A DNA stretch of 64,000 bases, taken from assembly GCA_947499005.1 (NCBI GenBank), contig CANMML010000001.1, positions 62,001 through 126,000 of the forward strand, in the 5' to 3' direction. A program made the position numbers and the translations under genes. The notes below the pieces were generated by a model. It saw nothing but the letters and a program-made list of their open reading frames with translations, ran no database searches and had not been told where the DNA came from. This stretch comes from an uncultured Aquimarina sp. Lineage in GTDB: Bacteria; Bacteroidota; Bacteroidia; Flavobacteriales; Flavobacteriaceae. Below, in pieces: positions 1 through 7,678 of this stretch (position 1 is the stretch's first letter; each line of letters starts with the position of its first letter).

Positions 1-262
1 CTCCCATTGCAGCTCGAACAATACCAATGCCCCAATTTTCAGAAAGAAAGTTGATGGTTTCTGCATTGTAATAATCTGAGGTGTCTCCAGCATTACTCCA
101 AAATAAACTAGTACCCGCTAAACTTATTTTATTGCCGTTTTCGGCAGTCACATGACTGCCGTTAACTTGCAATTTTCCGTACAATTGTACGGGGCTTTGG
201 GCGAAAAGGGAGTTGCATATAAAAGCTAAGCAGGTAAATATGAGAGCGTTTAGTTTATTCAT
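1..262 (-). CDS. GH5 family endoglucanase, 5' part only (runs off the window)
   Basis: Reading the minus strand from ATG at 262 gives a signal peptide (MNKLNALIFTCLAFICNSLF, then AQ) followed by VNGSHVTAENGNKISLAGTS and LFWSNAG, YYNAETINFL and IGIVRAAMG. This is the characteristic N-terminus of secreted glycoside hydrolase family 5 endo-beta-1,4-glucanases: an extra-barrel strand, then the first TIM-barrel strand and the first helix. Only about 87 residues lie in the window, so the two catalytic glutamates and any C-terminal sorting or binding domain cannot be seen. The gene is divergent from the TatD gene with 129 bp between them. A second, different GH5 enzyme lies at 34287-36731. The family call is firm; the exact substrate (cellulose or other beta-glucan) is inferred from the family. 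Confidence 0.85.
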   Translation of the reverse strand, partial: MNKLNALIFTCLAFICNSLFAQSPVQLYGKLQVNGSHVTAENGNKISLAGTSLFWSNAGDTSDYYNAETINFLSENWGIGIVRAAMG

Positions 263-391
263 GATGAGCTGTTTGGGTAGTATAACTCTTCATTATGATG
301 TTTATTGTTCAGATTTTTCGTCATATAGAGGAGGTAAATTTTCGATGAAAGGAAATATTATCATTTAATTTGCATTTCAAAATATAAATTC

Positions 392-1159
392 ATGATATTA
401 ACAGATACTCATACTCATTTATATAGTGAAGCTTTTAATGATGATCGTAATGATGTGATTAGGAGAGCTATTGATGCAGGTGTTTCTAGATTTTTTATTC
501 CAGCAATAGATTCAGAATATACTTCTTCAATGTATGCGTTAAGGGAAAATTTTCCAGACCATATTTTTTTGATGATGGGTGTACATCCAACTCATGTAAA
601 AGAGAATTATAAAGAAGAATTAGCTCTAGCTAAAGAAGAATTAGATAAAGGAGGGTTTTATGCCGTGGGGGAAATAGGCATGGATTTATATTGGGATAAA
701 ACCTTTAAAGCAGCACAACAAGAGGCTTTTGATACACAAATTCAATGGGCTAAAGAGCTTCAATTACCTATAAATATACATTGCAGAGATGCTTTCGATG
801 AGGTTTTTGAAGTATTAGAAAGCAATAAGGGAGAAGATTTGTTTGGAGTTTTTCATTGTTTTACAGGAAATCTAGAGCAAGCTCGAAAAGCAATCTCATA
901 TAACATGAAGCTAGGTATTGGCGGAGTTAGTACTTTTAAGAATGGAAAGATCGATAAGTTTTTAAAAGAGATTGCTATAGAAAATATCGTTTTGGAAACC
1001 GATGCCCCTTATTTAGCACCGACTCCTTTTAGAGGAAAACGAAATGAGTCTTCATATTTATTACATATAGCGGAAAAGCTTTCCGATATTTATGAGATGC
1101 CATTAAAGGAAATTGCTGAAACCACTACAGAGAATTCGAAAGCTGTTTTCGGAATTTAA
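392..1159 (+). CDS. tatD: TatD family metal-dependent hydrolase (DNase)
   Basis: A 255-residue TIM-barrel hydrolase of the TatD family, cytoplasmic, with the metal ligands of the family visible: HTH at residues 7-9, the glutamate in GEIGMD near residue 94, histidines in INIHCRD and FHCFTG, and the aspartate in ETDAPYLAP near residue 205. TatD proteins act as divalent-metal DNases or exonucleases; the biological substrate in this lineage is not established. The length is normal. It starts at ATG 392 and is followed 24 bp after its stop by the asparaginase gene, so the two are probably cotranscribed. The sequence TTAATTTG at 365-372 is one base from the Bacteroidota -7 consensus and could belong to its promoter. 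Confidence 0.93.
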   Translation: MILTDTHTHLYSEAFNDDRNDVIRRAIDAGVSRFFIPAIDSEYTSSMYALRENFPDHIFLMMGVHPTHVKENYKEELALAKEELDKGGFYAVGEIGMDLYWDKTFKAAQQEAFDTQIQWAKELQLPINIHCRDAFDEVFEVLESNKGEDLFGVFHCFTGNLEQARKAISYNMKLGIGGVSTFKNGKIDKFLKEIAIENIVLETDAPYLAPTPFRGKRNESSYLLHIAEKLSDIYEMPLKEIAETTTENSKAVFGI

Positions 1160-1183
1160 TGTTGAAAAAACTATTTTGAATAA

Positions 1184-2194
1184 GTGAAACATATTCTCAT
1201 TATATATACAGGAGGAACCATTGGAATGGAAATAGATGCTCAGTCGGGAGCATTAACTCCATTTTCTTTAGAATCATTACTGTCCCAGATACCCGAGTTG
1301 GCTGACGTCGAAGCAAACATCTCGACACACTCATTTGATACTCCAATTGACTCGGCTAATGCTTCAGCAGATTTTTGGATTAGTATAGGAGAAGTTGTTT
1401 TGAATAACAAAGAACACTTTGATGCATTTATAGTCCTCCATGGGACGGATACTATGGCGTTTTCAGCTACAGCATGCAGTTTTATGTTACAGGGCTTGCA
1501 GAAACCTATCATTTTCACAGGTTCGCAATTGCCTATTTCGACACCAAATGCCGATGCAAAAAGAAATTTTCTAGGAGCTCTTCAGTTGCTAATTGATACC
1601 AACGGAGATATGGCACACTTTAAAGAAGTAGGTATTTATTTTAATCAGAAACTTTTTAGAGCTACAAGAGCTACTAAAATTCATACTTCAAGTTTTGAAG
1701 CATTTGGTTCTCCGAATTCGCCTTTGCTTGTAGATAATGAGAAAATAAATTCAGAATTATTTCTAAATGGGCATAATGGGTTCAATTACAATTCAACATT
1801 TTTAAAAGAGGGGATATCTGTCATTACTTGGCATCCATTGATAGGAGAAGCAGAATTTAAGGCATTACTTAATGAAGAAACCAAGGTTTTGATCATTCAA
1901 AGCTATGGTTCGGGTACGCTACCTTTAAATAGTCGTAGCTGGTTGACCAAATTATTGCAAAAAATTTCGGAGAATGGAGGGGTAATAATCAATAAAACGC
2001 AATGCTTTCGAGGAGGAGTAGATCAAGGGATGTACGAAACCAGCAATAAATTGAATGAAATAGGAGTTATTTCTTCAAAAGATATGACTTTGGAATCTGT
2101 AATTGTTAAAGCAGCATGGCTTTATCCCCAGAAACCGAACGTTTTAGAATTCAAACAAGCATTTTTAAAAGATTATTGCGGAGAAATGGACTAA
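1184..2194 (+). CDS. ansA: Type I (cytoplasmic) L-asparaginase
   Basis: A 336-residue asparaginase/glutaminase-family amidohydrolase that converts asparagine to aspartate and ammonia. The first catalytic motif YTGGTIGM (Thr12) and the second motif LHGTDTMAF (Thr88-Asp89) are both intact. There is no signal peptide, which fits the type I enzyme. The start must be GTG at 1184: an in-frame TAA directly precedes it, and the first ATG lies beyond the catalytic YTGGTIG strand, so it would remove an essential part. It sits 24 bp after the TatD gene and 170 bp before exbB; a TatD-asparaginase-ExbB order is common in Flavobacteriia. Confidence 0.95.
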   Translation: MKHILIIYTGGTIGMEIDAQSGALTPFSLESLLSQIPELADVEANISTHSFDTPIDSANASADFWISIGEVVLNNKEHFDAFIVLHGTDTMAFSATACSFMLQGLQKPIIFTGSQLPISTPNADAKRNFLGALQLLIDTNGDMAHFKEVGIYFNQKLFRATRATKIHTSSFEAFGSPNSPLLVDNEKINSELFLNGHNGFNYNSTFLKEGISVITWHPLIGEAEFKALLNEETKVLIIQSYGSGTLPLNSRSWLTKLLQKISENGGVIINKTQCFRGGVDQGMYETSNKLNEIGVISSKDMTLESVIVKAAWLYPQKPNVLEFKQAFLKDYCGEMD

Positions 2195-2264
2195 AAAACC
2201 CAATTCTATTTTATAAAACGATTAAATTTTTATTTATTTGTTACCGTTAAAAAAAATCTTGATG

Positions 2265-2272
2265 TATTTTTG
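2265..2272 (+). promoter_or_regulatory. Candidate -7 promoter element for exbB
   Basis: TATTTTTG matches the Bacteroidota -7 consensus TAnnTTTG, about 95 bp upstream of exbB. A TTTG at 2237-2240 could be the -33 element, but the spacer is 24 bp, slightly longer than usual, so the assignment is tentative. Confidence 0.4.
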
Positions 2273-2366
2273 ATGGCCGTTGTAGTCAATGCTGCGATGA
2301 CAGAGGATTTTACTCATATTATATTAAAAAAGAATTTAAACTTAAAAAATCTTAAGACTTGAACAG

Positions 2367-3140
2367 ATGAAAAAAATTTTTTCAATTTTAGCTATCGCAG
2401 GTGCAATGATGATTTCGAACATTGCTAATGCTAACACAGCAGAAGCTGCTGTTGAATCTACAGCCGTTGAAGTAGTACAGGAATCTGCAGATGCGCCAGT
2501 AGTTAAAACATCTTTCCACCAAGAATTAAAAGACCGTTTTATCCAAGGGGGTCCAGAATTTATGGGGATCGTATTAATTTGTTTAATTTTAGGATTAGCT
2601 ATCGCTATAGAAAGAATCGTTTTCTTGAATCTTTCTACTTCAAATTCAAAGAAATTACAAAAGAATGTAGAAGATGCTCTTGCTTCAGGAGGAGTTGATG
2701 CTGCTAAAGAAGTATGTAGAAACACTAAGGGGCCAGTTGCTTCTATCTATTACCAAGGTTTAGATAGAGCCGACGAAAGCATAGAAGCTGCTGAAAAAGC
2801 AGTAGTTGCTTACGGAGGAGTGCAAATGGGACAATTAGAGAAAAATGTTTCTTGGTTATCATTATTTATCGCTTTAGCTCCGATGTTAGGATTTATGGGA
2901 ACGGTAATCGGTATGATCCAAGCATTTGATAAAATTCAGTCTGCTGGGGATATGGATCCTTCATTAGTAGCTGGTGGTATTAAAGTAGCACTTTTAACTA
3001 CGGTATTTGGATTAGTTGTTGCAATTATCCTTCAGATTTTTTACAACTACATCGTTGCAAAAATTGATTCTATCGTAAATGATATGGAAGATGCTTCTAT
3101 CTCTTTGATTGATTTATTAGTAGCAAACAAAAAGAAGTAA
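2367..3140 (+). CDS. exbB: MotA/TolQ/ExbB proton channel family protein (ExbB)
   Basis: A 257-residue inner-membrane proton-channel subunit that with ExbD couples the proton motive force to TonB and outer-membrane transporters. It opens with a cleavable-looking signal (MKKIFSILAIAGAMMISNIA, then NA) and an Ala/Glu/Val-rich linker. A first membrane helix follows around residues 63-90, then a cytoplasmic loop, then the two conserved C-terminal helices (LFIALAPMLGFMGTVIGMI, and VALLTTVFGLVVAIILQIFY). The signal-like N-terminus is a feature of Bacteroidota ExbB proteins. The gene heads a cluster with a small membrane protein and two ExbD genes. A hairpin directly after it (3194-3220) may make exbB more abundant than the downstream genes, which would fit the excess of ExbB over ExbD in the complex. 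Confidence 0.93.
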   Translation: MKKIFSILAIAGAMMISNIANANTAEAAVESTAVEVVQESADAPVVKTSFHQELKDRFIQGGPEFMGIVLICLILGLAIAIERIVFLNLSTSNSKKLQKNVEDALASGGVDAAKEVCRNTKGPVASIYYQGLDRADESIEAAEKAVVAYGGVQMGQLEKNVSWLSLFIALAPMLGFMGTVIGMIQAFDKIQSAGDMDPSLVAGGIKVALLTTVFGLVVAIILQIFYNYIVAKIDSIVNDMEDASISLIDLLVANKKK

Positions 3141-3193
3141 TGGTTGCCTAACTTTAGTTAGTAAACTAAAGCAAAGTGTAATTTTTATCATAC

Positions 3194-3220
3194 AAAGCCG
3201 GCTTACGGTCGGCTTTTTTT
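3194..3220 (+). terminator. Hairpin with T-run after exbB (partial terminator)
   Basis: AAAGCCG at 3194-3200 pairs with CGGCTTT at 3210-3216 and is followed by a T-run. It lies inside the exbB-exbD cluster, 17 bp before the next gene, so it probably attenuates rather than ends the transcript. Confidence 0.6.
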
Positions 3221-3236
3221 AAAAAACTAGAAAACC

Positions 3237-3710
3237 ATGAAAATCTCAAAAATAGTATCATATTTAGTGTTGGCTGTAGGACTGGTATCAGGAATTTTAC
3301 TGTTTACTATGAGCAAAGGCCTAAATGCATTAATTTTAGAAAACGGTGCTGAAGAAGCATTAGATTTGCCATTAGAGCAAACGATTCCTTTTGTGTCTCC
3401 ATTATATAATGTAGCTTTAGTTGTGATTGTTATCTTATTAATTGTAACAATAGCTTCAATTATTGGTGGTTTAATCAAAAATCCTTCAAGTTTAAAAAAG
3501 ACTTTAGTGGGAGTAGCTATTTTCGCAGTAGTGATTGCGATTGCTTACTTTACGGCTAAGGGAGAGGATGTAACATTAATTGACGGTACGCAAGTAGGGG
3601 CAGCTACTACAAAATGGGTAGATGCTGGATTAAAGATGTTTTACATCTTAATTGCAACTGCGATAGGAGCAATGGTGGTATCAGGAGTTAAAAAATCAAT
3701 TAGCAATTAA
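3237..3710 (+). CDS. Small conserved membrane protein in ExbB/ExbD cluster
   Basis: A 157-residue protein with four predicted membrane segments: around residues 5-25 (ISKIVSYLVLAVGLVSGILL), 55-80 (NVALVVIVILLIVTIASIIG), 90-108 (LVGVAIFAVVIAIAYF) and 130-150 (GLKMFYILIATAIGAMVV). I do not recognise a named family beyond the conserved membrane protein that accompanies ExbB/ExbD genes in Flavobacteriia. It lies between exbB and exbD on the same strand, only 5 bp before exbD, so an accessory role in the proton-channel complex is a reasonable inference from position alone. No catalytic motif is visible. Confidence 0.8.
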   Translation: MKISKIVSYLVLAVGLVSGILLFTMSKGLNALILENGAEEALDLPLEQTIPFVSPLYNVALVVIVILLIVTIASIIGGLIKNPSSLKKTLVGVAIFAVVIAIAYFTAKGEDVTLIDGTQVGAATTKWVDAGLKMFYILIATAIGAMVVSGVKKSISN

Positions 3711-3715
3711 TAATT

Positions 3716-4318
3716 ATGGCAAAAAGATCAGCACCCGAAGTTAATGCAGGATCGATGGCCGACATTGCGTTCTTATTATTGATTTTCTTTTTAGTAACTA
3801 CTACGATTGAATCCGATACGGGTATGAATCGTAAGTTACCGCCGAAATTTGATGATAGAATTACTCCGCCAATCATTAAGCAGAAAAACTTATTTACTGT
3901 TGTTGTAAGTAAGGATAATCAATTATTAGTTGAAGAAGAGCCAATGGAGCTTCAAGACTTAAGAGAAGCTACAATTGCTTTTTTAGATAATAATGGTGAT
4001 GGAAAATGTGCTTATTGTAAAGGAAAGAAAGATGAGAATTTATCTGCTCATCCAAATAAAGCTGTAATATCAGTTCAAAATAGCCGTGAAACGAATTATA
4101 ATTCTTACATCGCTATTCAAAATGAATTAATCGCAGCCTATAATTTCTTAAGGAATAGAGAAGCGCAACGTCTTTTTGGAGAATCGTATTTAAGTATCAA
4201 CCAGAAATGGAAAGATGCAGAAGACGAATCGGACGAAAAGGCTGAATTTGAAAAGAAAAGAGACGAAATCAAGAAAATGTTTCCTGAAAAAATCTCTGAA
4301 TCAGAAGCTAAAGAGTAG
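3716..4318 (+). CDS. exbD: ExbD/TolR family biopolymer transport protein, with CxxC insert
   Basis: A 200-residue ExbD-type protein: a short cytoplasmic N-terminus, one membrane helix (residues 14-31, GSMADIAFLLLIFFLVTT) carrying the family's conserved aspartate at residue 16, and a periplasmic domain. Within the periplasmic domain is an insert absent from proteobacterial ExbD, with FLDNNGDGKCAYCKGKKD around residues 89-106; cysteines 98 and 101 form a CxxC, preceded by an Asp/Asn-rich loop resembling a calcium-binding loop. It is followed by SVQNSRETNYN. The C-terminus is highly charged. It sits 5 bp after the small membrane protein and 25 bp before a second, different ExbD gene. A close paralogue is at 5111-5716. 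Confidence 0.93.
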   Translation: MAKRSAPEVNAGSMADIAFLLLIFFLVTTTIESDTGMNRKLPPKFDDRITPPIIKQKNLFTVVVSKDNQLLVEEEPMELQDLREATIAFLDNNGDGKCAYCKGKKDENLSAHPNKAVISVQNSRETNYNSYIAIQNELIAAYNFLRNREAQRLFGESYLSINQKWKDAEDESDEKAEFEKKRDEIKKMFPEKISESEAKE

Positions 4319-4343
4319 CTATTAATTAATAAAAGTAAAAAGG

Positions 4344-4826
4344 ATGTCAAAATTTAAAAAAGGAGGAGGTAAAGAACTTCCAGCAATTTCTACAGCATCA
4401 CTTCCTGATATTGTATTTATGTTACTTTTCTTTTTTATGGTAGCTACGGTAATGCGTCAAAATACTCTTCAGATTGAAAACAAGTTACCTTATGCAGATC
4501 AGGTAGAAAAGTTAGATAAGAAGTCATCAATAATGTATATCTACGCTGGTAAACCTGGTCCTGGATACAAAAAGTTTGGTACTGAAGCAAAAGTTCAATT
4601 GGATGATAAAATGGTTAGTAATGTAGCCGAAATTCAAGCTTTTGTTCAAGAAAACAGAAACAAAGTTGGTGAAACTAGAGTTGGTAGATTAATAGCTGCA
4701 TTGAAAGTAGATAAAAATACAAATATGGGTTTGATCGGAGATGTTAAAGAGCAATTACGTGAAGTAAATCAATTAAAGATTAACTACGCTACTCTTAACG
4801 GAGATCCAACTAAAAAGAATAGATAA
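4344..4826 (+). CDS. exbD: ExbD/TolR family biopolymer transport protein (second type)
   Basis: A 160-residue ExbD-family protein with one membrane helix near residues 20-38 (SLPDIVFMLLFFFMVATV) carrying the conserved aspartate at residue 22, and a periplasmic domain that lacks the CxxC insert of its neighbour. Bacteroidota usually encode two unlike ExbD proteins beside one ExbB, as here, suggesting a heteromeric ExbD pair in the channel. It starts with ATG 25 bp after the first exbD and is followed by a strong terminator at 4850-4878 that closes the operon. Confidence 0.92.
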   Translation: MSKFKKGGGKELPAISTASLPDIVFMLLFFFMVATVMRQNTLQIENKLPYADQVEKLDKKSSIMYIYAGKPGPGYKKFGTEAKVQLDDKMVSNVAEIQAFVQENRNKVGETRVGRLIAALKVDKNTNMGLIGDVKEQLREVNQLKINYATLNGDPTKKNR

Positions 4827-4849
4827 TACTTCTTAGTATATCATTATAT

Positions 4850-4878
4850 AAAAGACCGTCTTTAAGACGGTCTTTTTG
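4850..4878 (+). terminator. Rho-independent terminator closing the exbB-exbD operon
   Basis: AAAGACCGTCTT pairs with AAGACGGTCTTT across a very short loop, followed by TTTTTG. This is a strong hairpin with a T-tail, 24 bp after the exbD stop. Confidence 0.85.
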
Positions 4879-5110
4879 TTTTCTAGAATTTAAGGTGGGA
4901 CTATTTTCTTATAATATTTATGCCGTTCGACCAGTTATTATCCAGTACATAGCTTAAAAAGGCAGAATTTACTTATGTAGACAAATCATTAACAGCTATT
5001 CTGGTATGGTTGTTGGGTGCTTGCTATGCTACTACAACGTTATAGTGCTTTGAATTAGAAAGGGAGGAGACGACTGTAGCTAAATTCAATAACTTTAAAT
5101 AACTATTTAT

Positions 5111-5716
5111 ATGGCAAAAAGAGCAGCACCAGATGTGAATGCAGGTTCGATGGCGGACATTGCATTCTTATTATTGATTTTTTTCTTAGTGACGACCACA
5201 ATTGCTTCCGATATAGGAATCAATAGGAAATTACCTCCAAAAGTAGAAATAACTGACCCTCCTCCGATAAAGAGGAAAAATTTGTTTGAAGTAGTAATTA
5301 ATCATAAGAATGCATTACTGGTAGAAGATGAACCTATGGAAATAGGTGATTTAAGAGCAGCTACTATTGCGTTCTTAGATAATAATGGAAATGGTAATTG
5401 CGATTATTGTAAGGGCAGTAAAGATGTTAACCAGTCTTCTCATCCTTCTAAGGCAGTGATTGCCGTAAAAAATAGTCGAGAGACAAGCTTTTCAACTTTT
5501 ATTGCTGTTCAAAACGAACTAATAGGAGCTTATAATACTCTAAGAGATCGAGAGGCTATTCGTTTATATGGTGAATCATTTCAAAGTATTACGCAACAAT
5601 GGAAAGATGCTGATGACGACTCTAACGAAAAGTTAGTACTGAAGCAAAAGCGAGATGCTATTAAAGCAATGTTTCCAGAAAAAATTTCAGAGTCAGAAAC
5701 AGACGAAGGTCGGTAG
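5111..5716 (+). CDS. exbD: Orphan ExbD paralogue with CxxC insert
   Basis: A 201-residue paralogue of the protein at 3716-4318. The N-terminal 32 residues are nearly identical, including the membrane helix with Asp16, and the periplasmic insert is retained as NNGNGNCDYCKG with cysteines 97 and 100. The middle (residues 45-60) and C-terminus have diverged. It lies 285 bp after the second exbD, beyond a strong terminator, and has no ExbB or membrane partner of its own, so it must be expressed separately and work, if at all, with the ExbB at 2367. An ancient tandem duplication is the simplest origin, because synonymous sites differ widely. The reading frame is intact. Confidence 0.9.
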   Translation: MAKRAAPDVNAGSMADIAFLLLIFFLVTTTIASDIGINRKLPPKVEITDPPPIKRKNLFEVVINHKNALLVEDEPMEIGDLRAATIAFLDNNGNGNCDYCKGSKDVNQSSHPSKAVIAVKNSRETSFSTFIAVQNELIGAYNTLRDREAIRLYGESFQSITQQWKDADDDSNEKLVLKQKRDAIKAMFPEKISESETDEGR

Positions 5717-5770
5717 TTGAATGTATTTAGAGTCTTCCTTATAGAGGATGTATAAAAAGTCATTAAAATC

Positions 5771-5850
5771 GTCATTCTGAATTTAATTCAGAATCTCATC
5801 ACATTTATTATTAATACAGATGAGATACTAGACCAAGTTTAGTATGAGAT
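5771..5850. repeat. Intergenic repeat with two small inverted repeats
   Basis: The stretch contains CTGAATTTAATTCAG (a near-perfect inverted repeat) inside GTCATTCTGAA...TTCAGAATCTCATC, then a second inverted repeat TACTA-gaccaagt-TTAGTA preceded by GATGAGA. The phrases GTCATTCTGAA, AGAATCTCATC and GATGAGATnCT around an AAGT centre are familiar from dispersed intergenic repeats in Flavobacteriia. This copy looks degenerate. It occupies most of the 316-bp gap between the orphan exbD and ferritin; I see no gene in that gap. Confidence 0.5.
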
Positions 5851-6032
5851 AAATTTGACTTTTATACGTCCTCTTTTGTTTATAATAAATAGTATTGCGA
5901 TTTTATACCTGCTAACTGGCATAAAATTTATTGGTTGTTTATTTACAATGGTATTAAATCTAAAACTGTAATTTTAATAAACAGAATATATTTAAGTTAT
6001 TAGTGCAACAACGAATTTTATATAAAAACACA

Positions 6033-6533
6033 ATGAAAGCATCTATAGAGAAATTACTAAATGACCAGATTAAGTTTGAAGCTCAGGCATCTATGCAATA
6101 TCTAGCGATGGCTTCTTGGGCAGATGCAGCAGGATATGCAGGAATTGCAAACTTTTTTTACAGTCAAGCCAAAGAAGAGCGCTTACATATGACCAAATTG
6201 ATGAAGTTTGTTAATGAACGAAGCGGAAAAGTAATTGTACCAGCATTGGACGAACCAAAATCAGAATTTGATTCTCTTAAGGCTTTATTCGAAAAATTCT
6301 TAAACAGCGAGGTTTTTGTTACAGAGCAAATCAATAAAGTTATTTTCGAGTGTTTAGAACAGAAAGATTACAATGTGCATAATTTTATGCAGTGGTACGT
6401 TACCGAACAATTAGAAGAAGAAGCTACAGCACGAACTTTGTTGGATAAATTGAACATTTTAGGAGATGATCGTTCGGGATACTATTTGTTTGATAAAGAT
6501 ATAGAAGCGTTTATCGGGGGGCAAAATAGTTAG
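6033..6533 (+). CDS. ftnA: Bacterial non-haem ferritin
   Basis: A 166-residue four-helix ferritin that stores iron as a ferric mineral inside a 24-subunit shell. Ferroxidase ligands are visible: the glutamate in FEAQASMQYLAMASW (first helix), EERLHMTKLM (second helix, Glu and His spaced as ExxH), and glutamates in the third and fourth helices (FVTEQ, YVTEQLEEEATA). The chosen start is ATG 6033 (MKASIEKLLNDQ). An in-frame GTG at 6003 would add ten residues not found in ferritins. It is a single gene on its strand, preceded by the repeat at 5771-5850 and followed by decayed sequence. Confidence 0.93.
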   Translation: MKASIEKLLNDQIKFEAQASMQYLAMASWADAAGYAGIANFFYSQAKEERLHMTKLMKFVNERSGKVIVPALDEPKSEFDSLKALFEKFLNSEVFVTEQINKVIFECLEQKDYNVHNFMQWYVTEQLEEEATARTLLDKLNILGDDRSGYYLFDKDIEAFIGGQNS

Positions 6534-6534
6534 G

Positions 6535-6618
6535 TCTTCAAGGCATACAATATCACTATTTAGTGCTGGATTTGATAGGAATCATTTTGCCTTTGGTATG
6601 TCCTTTAGATTCGGTTAA
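6535..6618 (+). pseudogene. Remnant of an outer-membrane beta-barrel C-terminus
   Basis: Directly after the ferritin stop, one frame reads RHTISLFSAGFDRNHFAFG and then MSFRFG before a TAA. The alternating aromatic/small pattern ending in FRFG looks like the last strands of a Bacteroidota outer-membrane beta-barrel protein. There is no start codon or upstream coding sequence, since ferritin occupies it, so I read it as a leftover of a deleted gene. Low confidence because only about 27 residues remain. Confidence 0.35.
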
Positions 6619-6662
6619 TTTTCAGTGATTTATGACTTCGGAATAGATATTCCTAAGAAGAG

Positions 6663-6827
6663 ATGATGATTAGTATTGCCACTTCATTAGAAAAAACGTT
6701 GGTTGATGATACGGATAAAGTAAGGGGCTTAAAAGATCAGTTTGGGAAGTTGTTTGTTAGCTTCAATGTAGATGTGAGTAGTCAATTAAATATCATAACT
6801 ACAAAAAATGATAATGATGGCGACTAA
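6663..6827 (+). CDS. Short open frame, 54 residues, doubtful
   Basis: ATG 6663 opens a 54-residue frame (MMISIATSLEKTLVDDTDKV at its start, ending NDNDGD). I do not recognise it. It lies in the 428-bp gap between ferritin and the beta-barrel gene, next to the barrel remnant at 6535-6618, and may be another decayed fragment rather than a gene. No promoter or signal peptide is evident. Confidence 0.2.
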   Translation: MMISIATSLEKTLVDDTDKVRGLKDQFGKLFVSFNVDVSSQLNIITTKNDNDGD

Positions 6828-6961
6828 TTTTCTTTGAGTTCAAATTTTTTACTATCAATTCAAAAGTTATCTTAGTGATTATTTAAATAAAACCAAATAC
6901 GTGATAAAACACCAATCTTAGATGTGTTTTATAGGTATTTAGTATAAAACCATTTTCAGGA

Positions 6962-7678
6962 TTGAAATTAGTTAAAGGCATTCTTTTAAGTATCGTATTG
7001 CTATTACATTTTATAGGAATAGCACAAACTAAAGAAGCGTTGCGAGTATACGAAGGAGTTGATGATCGCTACAGGGAAGATCAAATTTATATCTCTGCGA
7101 CTTTTAACGTTTTGAATAATTTGCCTTCAGGAGTTTCTCAATCTGGGTTTTCTGGAGGGTTGCATGCTGGATTTATAAGAGACTTTCCTATAAATCGAAG
7201 AAGAAATTGGGCATTGGGTTTAGGCTTGGGGTATAGTTTTAATTTGTATAATCATAATCTAATTGCTTCAAGTGATGCTGTAGGTCAAGTAGTCTATAGT
7301 ACTCCAGGAGACTTAAATCTTGTCATTAATAACAATAGCTTTAATACACAGTTGTTAGAAGTGCCTTTTCAAATACGTTGGCGTACATCAACCGCCGAGA
7401 GTTATAAGTTTTGGCGTATTTACACAGGACTTCGCGGGGGATATGTAACAAGGTTTAAAACCGATTTCGAAGCAGAAACAGGAGAGCGCTTTCAGTTTAC
7501 CAATCCCGAAGGAATTAATAGATGGCGTTTAGGAGCGACACTAAGCGTTGGTTGGAATACTTGGAATTTCCATGTGTACTACTCATTAGTAGATTTCTTT
7601 AAAAAAGGAACCCTCAGTGATCAAAACCGTCAAAATATGTCAGTTATTAAGTTAGGCTTGGAGTTTTTTATTCTGTAG
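6962..7678 (+). CDS. PorT-like outer-membrane beta-barrel protein
   Basis: A 238-residue exported protein with a signal peptide ending FIGIAQ and then amphipathic strands typical of small PorT-family barrels: FSGGLHAGFIRDF, WALGLGLGYSFNLY, LEVPFQIRWR, FWRIYTGLRGGYVT, WRLGATLSVGWNTWNFHVYY, and a final strand ending in a hydrophobic residue (IKLGLEFFIL). It would sit in the outer membrane; the function is unknown. The start is TTG at 6962, the only codon that keeps the whole signal peptide. Its last 27 bp overlap the 3' end of the convergent metallophosphoesterase gene. It is not the type IX component PorT/SprT itself as far as I can judge. Confidence 0.75.
   Translation: MKLVKGILLSIVLLLHFIGIAQTKEALRVYEGVDDRYREDQIYISATFNVLNNLPSGVSQSGFSGGLHAGFIRDFPINRRRNWALGLGLGYSFNLYNHNLIASSDAVGQVVYSTPGDLNLVINNNSFNTQLLEVPFQIRWRTSTAESYKFWRIYTGLRGGYVTRFKTDFEAETGERFQFTNPEGINRWRLGATLSVGWNTWNFHVYYSLVDFFKKGTLSDQNRQNMSVIKLGLEFFIL

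Noticed and set aside
4879..5110. Possible small genes between the exbD copies
   Set aside because: Only frames of under 20 codons without signal, motif or promoter; treated as non-coding.
7652..7678. 27-bp convergent coding overlap between the barrel and metallophosphoesterase genes
   Set aside because: Both frames are intact and short convergent overlaps are ordinary; no sign of a frameshifted 3' end.
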